From Candidatus Melainabacteria bacterium (GTDB lineage: Bacteria; Cyanobacteriota; Vampirovibrionia; Vampirovibrionales; Vampirovibrionaceae), in NCBI GenBank assembly GCA_902168245.1, contig CABHPA010000063.1, positions 1-40,723 on the forward strand: 40,723 nucleotides of DNA, given 5' to 3'. The position numbers and the translations under genes are program-made. Each line of letters starts with the position of its first letter. The stretch's first letter is position 1. This document shows positions 30,244-37,223 of the stretch, piece by piece. The notes under the pieces are model-generated. The model had not been told where the DNA came from. It saw only the letters and a program-made list of their open reading frames with translations, and did no database searches.

Positions 30244-30924
30244 CAGTTTTTACCTCATTTCAGTTTGCTTGGGTTTCAGTTGTACTCAAAAAGCCAGTTT
30301 CAGGCATTCAATCTCGTATGGGCGCCGTCATTTGGGATTTTCACCTGAGCGATTCGGCCCTTTTAAATCCACCGTGATTCCGGCAACCGGCATGCATCCA
30401 GGCCGGTTCGTGTAATTCCGTTCTGACAGTACCACTTAATATACCGTGAGCATTAGCGGGATCCAAGCGAACCGGCTTTCCGCGCTTTGGACTGCAATCA
30501 GGCCCGGCGTCAAAAACAGGCGGCCCGATCAGTCGGGCGGAAGTCGTTCGCTGGCGGCTTCGACAATTACCCATCCGTCGGAATTCGCCTTCCTTATATA
30601 TAGCACAATATTTTGTTTTTATAGACAAACGTCTAATTCAGAAAAAGCCCTGCTTTGGCGATAATGCAATCGCATTCCTGAGATGAGGTATCCAGCCGAC
30701 CGGCAAACGCCTGGCCGGGTTCTATTTTTCGTCAGGGATGCGGGAAGCAACTCCACACCAACCGGAAACAACGGCCAACGGCCCATTGCGAGGATCCATT
30801 CCCAAGCGGCGCTTCGCCGCGCGAATGAAGCAAGCATGCCGTTTTTCCGGCACCCAATGCCCACAGCAATGGAGGGAAGCAAGACTCTTACCAATGCACT
30901 GACAGAAAGCACCGATTGAAACCC

Positions 30925-30956
30925 AAAAAACACCAGTCCCTGACTGGTGTTTTTTT
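30925..30956 (+). terminator. Strong, possibly bidirectional orphan terminator
   Basis: A perfect 13-bp stem (30925-30937 with 30943-30955) with a 5-nt loop and a T7 run; the A6 on the other side gives T6 on the minus strand too. No secure gene ends here on either strand. Confidence 0.8.
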
Positions 30957-31322
30957 AGGCAAAGCTTCTTTTTATATGTGGGAAATTTTCATTTCGTTTC
31001 AAAGCCCCCCATAACAGGAACATGCCCAGTTTGATTCCTGAAGGTTCACGGATCCAGATACATATAAAGAAGCAAAGTTGATTTTTCCCACGGCATAATG
31101 GAGTGTAACAGCATCAAATTCGGGGGTACCCAATTTGTGTGGGGAAAACACCAACCGAAAAGGCGGCGATTGAAACGGAATGCCGCCATAACCGGAAACA
31201 CCTGTGGCAGTTGGGAAAGCCCGCTTGATTATTACGCAGCTAACAGGGTAACTTTAAGGTCAGTCTGTGGGATTAAGTATTCCTACACCCGTAGAAATCA
31301 GGTGAGACAACAAAAGATCTGC

Positions 31323-31350
31323 TTGCCTTTGGTTGAACAACACTTATAAT
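31323..31350 (+). promoter_or_regulatory. Promoter of the HU gene
   Basis: TTGCCT (31323-31328), a 16-nt spacer and the consensus TATAAT (31345-31350) lie 36 nt before the ATG. Confidence 0.65.
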
Positions 31351-31385
31351 AGGGGTGTAGTTAAATCTGAGGAGTTGTTTTTCGC

Positions 31386-31664
31386 ATGAACAAAGAAGAA
31401 TTGGTACAAGAAGTCGCAAAAAAGACGAAAGTTTCCCAAAAGCAAGTTGATGAAACACTCGCAGCCATTGTGGACACTATCGTTAAAACCGTTGCCAAAG
31501 GCAAGAAAGTCACCCTGATCGGGTTTGGTACTTTCGAACCCCGCAAGCGCGCTGCTCGCACCGGCCGCAACCCGCAAACCGGCAAAGAGCTGAAAATCCC
31601 GGCGAAAACCGTTCCGGCTTTCTCCGCTGGCAAAAAATTCAAAGAACTCGTTGCCAAGAAGTAG
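31386..31664 (+). CDS. hup: DNA-binding protein HU
   Basis: This 92-residue histone-like protein bends and compacts DNA as a dimer. It opens MNKEELVQEVAKKTKVSQKQV, has the hinge VTLIGFGTFEPRKRAARTGRNPQTGKEL (residues about 38-65) with the DNA-intercalating Pro in RNPQTG, and ends AFSAGKKFKELV. Length is normal. TGAGGAG precedes the ATG. The gene has its own promoter and terminator and should be strongly expressed. Its sequence is close to cyanobacterial HU proteins. Confidence 0.97.
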   Translation: MNKEELVQEVAKKTKVSQKQVDETLAAIVDTIVKTVAKGKKVTLIGFGTFEPRKRAARTGRNPQTGKELKIPAKTVPAFSAGKKFKELVAKK

Positions 31665-31687
31665 TAACGGTTCTTGAAGAACAGTTG

Positions 31688-31724
31688 AAACCCGCTTCGA
31701 AAGAGGCGGGTTTCGTCTTTTTCG
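31688..31724 (+). terminator. Terminator of the HU gene
   Basis: AAACCCGC (31688-31695) pairs with GCGGGTTT (31706-31713), followed by CGTCTTTTTCG, 24 nt after the stop. Confidence 0.85.
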
Positions 31725-32033
31725 TTCCGCATCACCTACCGTCGCATTGAGCGCAAACCCAGGCTAATCGACAGAAAACGGCAAGGAAACGTCTTATTGT
31801 TAGCCATGCCTTTCAATCCGATTATTCCATCCGCTCATTTGAACCAACAAAACGGTTTACTCATACGGTTTAAGACTGACCTTTTTGAGTCAGGACAAAG
31901 TGTATGACCTTAAATATTATTTGCCTTGAATTGAGACAGGTAAAAAAGATTAAATTGAAACAAACAGGGAACTAAACCCATGTTTTACTCGGTATTTTTT
32001 TGCCATCTTTTAAGCCAGACTTTTTAACAGTTT
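31725..32033 (+). other. AT-rich gap between HU and the NarL-type regulator
   Basis: About 300 nt between convergent genes. It holds T-rich stretches and a short CTGAC/GTCAG hairpin near 31872-31890. No gene or convincing terminator for the minus-strand regulator is seen. Confidence 0.35.
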
Positions 32034-32705
32034 TTAAACCAGGCTTTGCTGAACCGCTTTGACAGCCGCCTGCATCCGATCCTGAACGGAGAGTTTCTGC
32101 AAAATACTGCACACGTGCGCCTTGGAAGTATGCAGGCTAATGCCCAACGCCTTGGCGATTTGGGAATTGCTCATGCCTTCCACAATCAGGCGCAGCACCT
32201 CGCGTTCGCGATCGGTAAGGGCCATGCGGCTGTAAAAAGCCCGCCTGTTGGCACTGTCGGAGAAAACCTGCAAGGCATGGGAAGCCACTCTCGGGTCGAG
32301 CCAGATAGCCCCCTCGCACACGGATTTTACCACTTCAATCAGGCGTTCGGAAACAATGTCTTTCAGGCAAAAAGCGTTTGCCCCGGCGGACAATGCCTCC
32401 AGCACCTCTTCCTCCGTATCATGCGAGGTCAGCACCAAAATTTTGATGGCTTTGCTGAATTGGCGTATTTCGCGGGTTAACTGAAAGCCGTTGATATCAG
32501 GCAGCCCCAAATCCACGATCACGATATCGGGGCATAACTCCCGAACCAGCGCCAGACCCTTATTACCGCTTTCGCATTCGCCAACTACCTCAATCTCCGG
32601 ATCGCCGCCCAATACCATGCGTAAGCCGATCCGAATCAGCTTGTAATCTTCCACCAAAACCAAGCGGATTTTCCCTTCGACTTTCCTCATACTCAACTGG
32701 TCCAT
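32034..32705 (-). CDS. NarL/FixJ-family response regulator
   Basis: This 223-residue two-domain regulator has a receiver (residues 12-130) with acidic Glu19/Asp20, phosphoacceptor Asp65 (IVIVDLGLPD), Thr in VLTSHD and Lys in AFCLKDI. The C-terminal LuxR-type helix-turn-helix (about 160-215) reads LTDREREVLRLIVEGMSNSQIAKAL followed by SLHTSKAHVCSILQKL. It should activate or repress genes after phosphorylation; no histidine kinase is adjacent. The ATG has AAGAGGG 11 nt upstream; another ATG five codons later is possible. It is divergent from the TPR gene. Confidence 0.94.
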   Translation of the reverse strand: MDQLSMRKVEGKIRLVLVEDYKLIRIGLRMVLGGDPEIEVVGECESGNKGLALVRELCPDIVIVDLGLPDINGFQLTREIRQFSKAIKILVLTSHDTEEEVLEALSAGANAFCLKDIVSERLIEVVKSVCEGAIWLDPRVASHALQVFSDSANRRAFYSRMALTDREREVLRLIVEGMSNSQIAKALGISLHTSKAHVCSILQKLSVQDRMQAAVKAVQQSLV

Positions 32706-33047
32706 TTATTGGTACCCTCTTAACATTAACTGCCTCTTTTGAGACCTGTGGTTTCTGTTCTGCACGTTGGTTTCAAATTGAGCAGATTATATGAACATCG
32801 CTTTTTTAATTGGAATTAGTCAGTTGGGCAAAGCCAGCTATGCCCGTCACGAGCATTTACTCATCAGTTGGCATTACACATCATTGATTTTAGAGGAGGA
32901 ATCTGCTTTAGGTTGACTTTTCATGCATAGGGCGTCCCAATCGGCCTAAGACCGTTTTAAGAGAGAAAATTAGACTCTAGAGGGATGCGATAAAGCTGAG
33001 GCTTTGGATATGATTCGACGGAAACAAATGAGTGGAGAACCCGATCA
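32706..33047 (+). other. Divergent intergenic region between the NarL regulator and the TPR gene
   Basis: These 342 nt should hold both promoters, but no clean -35/-10 pair is seen. A motif CCAATCGGCCTAAGACCGT (32939-32957) resembles one near 17250-17278. A short AAAGC/GCTTT hairpin lies near 32992-33004. Confidence 0.35.
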
Positions 33048-35003
33048 ATGAGGATCAATCAAACAAAACAATGGGCCATTGCGCTTGGAATCTGCATCCT
33101 GGCAAGCGGAACGACGCTTCTGTCGGCCCATGCCGCCAGCCGGGTGTACAAGGCGACCACCACCTACACCCGCCAATATGGCAATGCGGATTCCTACCTG
33201 CAAACCGGCAAGTACCAGGCCGCTGAAAACCGCTACCTGGGCATCCTGAAAAGCCAGCCCCGCAACACTACGGCGCGGGCTGCCGCCGCCATGGCCCAGG
33301 CAGAGCTGTACAAGCTGGACGCCTCCGAAAAAAACGCCAACGAGGTTCTCGCCAAGAATCCGAAAAACGCCATGGCCCACCTGGCAAAAGGCGTGGTGTA
33401 CCGCAACCGTACCGCATCCTTGGATATGACCTACAAAAGCCAACGGGATGACTTGCTAGCCAAGTCCGCTTCCGAGCTTCAACAGTCCATCTCCTACAAC
33501 CCGCACTCGCCGGAAGCGCACAACCAGCTCGGCGTGACCTATCGGTTCATGGGCCGCAGCCAGGAAGCCATGGCCGAATTCCAGAAGGCGCTGGAACTGG
33601 ATCCCCGCTTTGCGGAAGCCCGGCTGAACGAAGGCATTATGCGCCTCGCCTCCGGGGATACCGCCGGGGCCAAAGCGCAGTTTAACCAGGCCATTCGCCA
33701 AAACAGCAAGAATTACATGGCCCATTACCGGCTTGGGGAAGCCTATTTGCAAGAAGGCAACACCCATGCCGCGCTGAGTTCCCTGAATACTGCCCTATCG
33801 CTAGATCGCGGCAACGCGGCCATCATGTCCAAAATGGCGGATGCGTACCAGGCCCAGGGCAACACGTCTGCGGCCATCGCCAACTACCGAAAGGCTATTC
33901 AGGCTAACCCAGGCTTTATGCCCGCCTATACCGCCATTTCCGATATTTTTGACAGCCGTGGCGATGGCGAACTGGCCATGTCCGAATTGCGGAGCGCGCT
34001 GAACGTGAACCCGCACTACTCCCCCGGTCGCAACCGGCTGGGTCGCATCGCGCTGACGGTGGACAAGCCGGATCAGGCGCTGCAATACTATAAAGAATCG
34101 CTGAAAGACAACCCGAACGATGCGGAAGCCATCAACGGCATTTCTCAGGCGCTGACCGTGGTTGCCCAGAAACAGGCCAACTGGAGCCAGACCATGGGTG
34201 CCGACAGCGACCTGATGAACGCGGAGCAATCCATTCAGGAAGCCTTGCGGATGAACCCGAACGACCTGCGCCTGCACCTGGCCAATCTGCGGATTAGCCA
34301 ACTGGCCGGAAAACCCGGCATGTCCGAAGCCGAGCTGAACACGCTGGCTGGCATGACCCCGCGCAACGAATCGGAGCAGATGATCCAGGGCGAGGCGTTC
34401 CTTTCTTTGGGGCGCTACCAGGAAGCGGATCAGGTCTTTAACGGGCTGATTCAGCAAAACGCCAGCAACCCGGACAAATTGCTGGTCATTGGCGATACTA
34501 TGAAAGTCAACGGGGATTTGGAGGGTGCCCGTCGGGCCTACCAGACCACCTTGGCGGCTGAGCCGGGCAACCTGAAAGCCCAGCGCGGCATCGACCGGAT
34601 TGACAAGGCGCAGGCCGAATCGCAAAAAACCCTACGCACCGCCAAAGCGCTGAACACGTGGCGTCGTACCGGCAAGGAAAGCTCCATCGACTTCTACGAG
34701 GACACGCTTTCCCAAAATCCTCGCCAGCCGCAAGTCAGGCTGGAAGTCTCCAAGCTGTACGAAAAAACCCGCCAGTACGATAAAGCGGCGCGTTCCTACC
34801 AGTTCTACCTGGGCTTGGTGCCCGAGCTGCCGGTCAAGGACAAGGAACGCTACCAGAAGAAAATCGCCCACTTGCAGGAACTGGCCCAAAAGCAGGCCGC
34901 TGCCCTGCAAAACGCAGCGCCAGCCAATAAACCGGCCACCGGTAGCAATATAGCCCCGCTGCAACCCGGCACGGTTATGCCTACCCGCGCGGCGGAAAAA
35001 TAG
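33048..35003 (+). CDS. Exported TPR-repeat protein
   Basis: This 651-residue protein starts with a signal peptide (WAIALGICILASGTTLLSAHAAS). Residues about 45-620 hold a long array of tetratricopeptide repeats, roughly a dozen, such as AHNQLGVTYRFMGRSQEAMAEFQKALELDP and AHYRLGEAYLQEGNTHAALSSLNTALSLD in outline. TPR superhelices dock partner proteins; in the periplasm they often scaffold polysaccharide export, secretion or outer-membrane assembly. The C-terminus is Gln/Ala/Pro-rich (QKQAAALQNAAPANKP). TGGAG ten nt before the ATG supports the start. A strong terminator follows. Confidence 0.93.
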   Translation: MRINQTKQWAIALGICILASGTTLLSAHAASRVYKATTTYTRQYGNADSYLQTGKYQAAENRYLGILKSQPRNTTARAAAAMAQAELYKLDASEKNANEVLAKNPKNAMAHLAKGVVYRNRTASLDMTYKSQRDDLLAKSASELQQSISYNPHSPEAHNQLGVTYRFMGRSQEAMAEFQKALELDPRFAEARLNEGIMRLASGDTAGAKAQFNQAIRQNSKNYMAHYRLGEAYLQEGNTHAALSSLNTALSLDRGNAAIMSKMADAYQAQGNTSAAIANYRKAIQANPGFMPAYTAISDIFDSRGDGELAMSELRSALNVNPHYSPGRNRLGRIALTVDKPDQALQYYKESLKDNPNDAEAINGISQALTVVAQKQANWSQTMGADSDLMNAEQSIQEALRMNPNDLRLHLANLRISQLAGKPGMSEAELNTLAGMTPRNESEQMIQGEAFLSLGRYQEADQVFNGLIQQNASNPDKLLVIGDTMKVNGDLEGARRAYQTTLAAEPGNLKAQRGIDRIDKAQAESQKTLRTAKALNTWRRTGKESSIDFYEDTLSQNPRQPQVRLEVSKLYEKTRQYDKAARSYQFYLGLVPELPVKDKERYQKKIAHLQELAQKQAAALQNAAPANKPATGSNIAPLQPGTVMPTRAAEK

Positions 35004-35025
35004 AAAAACCGTCAACACCTCTCCA

Positions 35026-35062
35026 ATCAGGCCCGGAATTCACGTTTCGGGCCTGATTTTTT
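35026..35062 (+). terminator. Terminator of the TPR gene
   Basis: A 10-bp stem (35026-35035 with 35048-35057) with a 12-nt loop, ending in TTTTTT. Confidence 0.88.
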
Positions 35063-35159
35063 GCCTTGCATCCAAGCCGCTGTAAAGCCCCTGTAGCCAT
35101 GGGGTTGCTTATGTTAAGCTGTGACTTTCCTGCATCAAATTCCGTTTACAGGGTCTTGT

Positions 35160-36044
35160 ATGGTAAATTCCCAGCCACACAACACTACACCTTCTCCAAG
35201 CGGGTTATCAATTCAAGCCCAAGCAGCCCGGTCGGGCGGGGATGGCCATTTGCCAAGGCGACTCCGAGCCTTTTGCCGGGAATTTGTGGCGTTCGGGATC
35301 AAAGAGGCGCAAGCCTGCCTGTTTGCGGGTTCTTTTTTCGTGATTCTGTTCACATCCAGCCACATCCCCCTGTTCGGACTGGCCCGCTATGACTTTCTAT
35401 TCCTGGCCGCCATCCTGATCCAGGTCGCATTCATCCTGCTCAAGCTGGAAAGCTGGGAGGAAATGAAGGTGATTTTTCTGTTTCACATCGTCGGTTTCGT
35501 ACTGGAACTGTTTAAAACTTCCCCCGGCATCGCCTCGTGGAGCTACCCGGAGCCTGGCTTACTCAAAATCGGCACGGTACCTTTATATAGCGGCTTTATG
35601 TATTCTGCGGTGGGCAGTTACATCAATCTGGCCTGGAAGATTTTCCGGCTGCGCTACGGGCAGTTCCCGCCAATTCCGCTTCTGGCCTTGTTGAGTCTGG
35701 GCATCTACCTCAATTTCTTCACCCACCATTTTGCGCCAGATATTCGCTGGTGGCTGATTGCGGGAATTTTCCTGCTGTTTCGCAAAACACAGGTCTATTT
35801 CACCGTATTGCAAACGGCGCGGAAAATGCCCCTTTCGCTTGCGTTTATGCTCATCGGCTTTTTCATCTGGGTGGCCGAAAACATTTCAACGTACCTGGGC
35901 GCGTGGCGCTACCCAGATCAGCTTCACCAATGGGCCATGGTGTCGCCGCAAAAAATCAGTTGCTGGTTTTTGCTGGTAATTGTGAGCTTTAACATTATTG
36001 CCCTGCTGCACCGCAAGCACTTACAACCGGAGACTTCAGCATGA
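35160..36044 (+). CDS. DUF817 family integral membrane protein
   Basis: This protein of about 294 residues has seven to eight membrane helices. Its signature is FKTSPGIASWSYPEPGLLKIGTVPLYSGFMYSAVGSYI, which matches the DUF817 (YoaT-like) family in sequence and position. A hydrophilic N-terminal stretch of about 45 residues precedes the first helix. The function of the family is unknown. The start is uncertain: ATG 35160 has CAGGG upstream, and a longer frame reaches 35121. Its stop overlaps the start of the ATP-grasp gene (ATGA), so they form a tight operon. Confidence 0.87.
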   Translation: MVNSQPHNTTPSPSGLSIQAQAARSGGDGHLPRRLRAFCREFVAFGIKEAQACLFAGSFFVILFTSSHIPLFGLARYDFLFLAAILIQVAFILLKLESWEEMKVIFLFHIVGFVLELFKTSPGIASWSYPEPGLLKIGTVPLYSGFMYSAVGSYINLAWKIFRLRYGQFPPIPLLALLSLGIYLNFFTHHFAPDIRWWLIAGIFLLFRKTQVYFTVLQTARKMPLSLAFMLIGFFIWVAENISTYLGAWRYPDQLHQWAMVSPQKISCWFLLVIVSFNIIALLHRKHLQPETSA

Positions 36045-36913
36045 CCGTCGTTCTGGCCACTTCTTCCGCCCTGCCCGACTTGTCGCAGGACGATCAACTG
36101 CTCTTCCGGGCCTTGCAGGCATCCGGCGTCCCCGTAGAAATTGCGGTGTGGGATGACTCGGCGGTGGATTGGTCGCAGTACGAGCTATGCGTGATTCGCT
36201 CCACCTGGGATTACGTGCCGAAGCGTGAGCAATACGTGGCCTGGGCCGACCATGTGGCCAGCCAAACCCAATTATGGAACCCCGCCCCGCTGATTCGCTG
36301 GAATACGGACAAAGCCTACCTGAAAACGCTGGAAGCCCAAGGCGTTGCCATTGTGCCGTCCGTCTGGTTAGGTCGGGGCAGCCAGGTGGATATAGCCAAC
36401 CTCTTACAGGATAAGGGTTGGACAGATGTAGTGATTAAGCCAGTAATTTCCGCGGGCGGCAAAGACACGTTCCGGGTCACGCCGCAAAACCTGGCCGTCC
36501 AACGGGATGAGATACAAACGTTGCTGGCCGGGCGAGATATGATGGTTCAGCCCTTTATCGCCTCCGTCAAAACCACCGGGGAATTGTCCCTGCTGTTTTT
36601 TGAGGGGGAATTTTCGCATGCCGTGGCCAAGGTGCCAGCCCCGCAGGAATTCCGGGTGCAGGAGCATCTGGGCGGCGCCAATCAGCCAGTCCAAACCACC
36701 CCGGCCCAGCGGGAATTCGCCGTCCAGATCCTGAAAGAACTGCCATGGCCTGCCCTATACGCCCGCGTGGACATCATGATTGGCAACCGAGGCGAATTGC
36801 TGCTCTCTGAGATGGAACTGACCGAACCTTCCATGTACCTGGCGTACGATGACAAAGCCGCAGTCCGCTTTGCAGAAGCTATCCAGCGCAAATTAAGCCC
36901 GGTAAGCGTCTGA
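36041..36913 (+). CDS. ATP-grasp ligase-like protein (DcsG-related)
   Basis: This 290-residue cytoplasmic protein has the ATP-grasp layout: VEIAVWDDSAVDWSQYELCVIRSTWDYVPK in outline, LWNPAPLIRWNTDKAYL, VVIKPVISAGGKDTFRV (ATP-binding Lys and Gly-rich loop), MVQPFIASVKTTGELSLLFFEGE and the metal-binding end ARVDIMIGNRGELLLSEMELTEPS. This outline resembles the O-ureido-D-serine cyclo-ligase DcsG and its many uncharacterised relatives. It should form an amide or similar bond at the cost of ATP; the substrate is unknown. Its ATG overlaps the DUF817 stop, so the two are translationally coupled. Confidence 0.85.
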   Translation: MTVVLATSSALPDLSQDDQLLFRALQASGVPVEIAVWDDSAVDWSQYELCVIRSTWDYVPKREQYVAWADHVASQTQLWNPAPLIRWNTDKAYLKTLEAQGVAIVPSVWLGRGSQVDIANLLQDKGWTDVVIKPVISAGGKDTFRVTPQNLAVQRDEIQTLLAGRDMMVQPFIASVKTTGELSLLFFEGEFSHAVAKVPAPQEFRVQEHLGGANQPVQTTPAQREFAVQILKELPWPALYARVDIMIGNRGELLLSEMELTEPSMYLAYDDKAAVRFAEAIQRKLSPVSV

Positions 36914-37223
36914 ATTCAGGCTGTTTACAGGATAGTCGCCCCTTTCTTTTGATTTTTGAATCATAAACCACTCAAGCCCTTCCCGCGTCGCGTTTTCATC
37001 CTAAAAAACGGCGAAAACAGTCTTTGTTTAAGCAAAAAGCAGACAAAATGGGCTGCACAAGCATGTCCGATGGGGCCAAAATGAGTGAGATTATTTGCAT
37101 CTTCCAGGCTTTGTTGTATTAATAGTCACCTACGGAGGGTCAAGCTATTTACGTCCTGACATAGTGCGCAATTTTTGCGCTTTAGCATGCTTATCACAGT
37201 AAAAGCCGCTGGAGTTTTTCCGA
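36914..37223 (+). other. Gap before the GT5 gene
   Basis: These 310 nt hold a GCGCAA/TTGCGC hairpin (37166-37180) followed by TTT, and a GGAGGG (37134-37139) with no start codon at the right distance. A 19-codon frame begins near 37063 without a ribosome site. No gene is called. Confidence 0.4.

Larger units (their letters stand above)
30244..31385 (+). other. Long gap before HU with an orphan terminator and possible structured RNA
   Basis: About 1.1 kb lacks a secure gene. A strong terminator at 30925-30956 has no clear gene before it: a 78-codon frame at 30683-30919 ends 6 nt before the stem but has no ribosome site and an unconvincing sequence. GGCGGC/GCCGCC near 31160-31185 can form a hairpin. 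The HU promoter is at 31323-31350. Small RNAs are possible. Confidence 0.45.

Noticed and set aside
30683..30919. 78-codon plus ORF ending just before a terminator
   Set aside because: No ribosome site and an unconvincing sequence; kept only as part of the gap description.
31137..31270. Possible riboswitch upstream of HU
   Set aside because: The hairpin and purine-rich stretches do not match any riboswitch consensus I know, and HU genes are not typical targets.
31098..31349. 83-codon plus ORF before HU
   Set aside because: It runs into the HU promoter and has no ribosome site or family resemblance.
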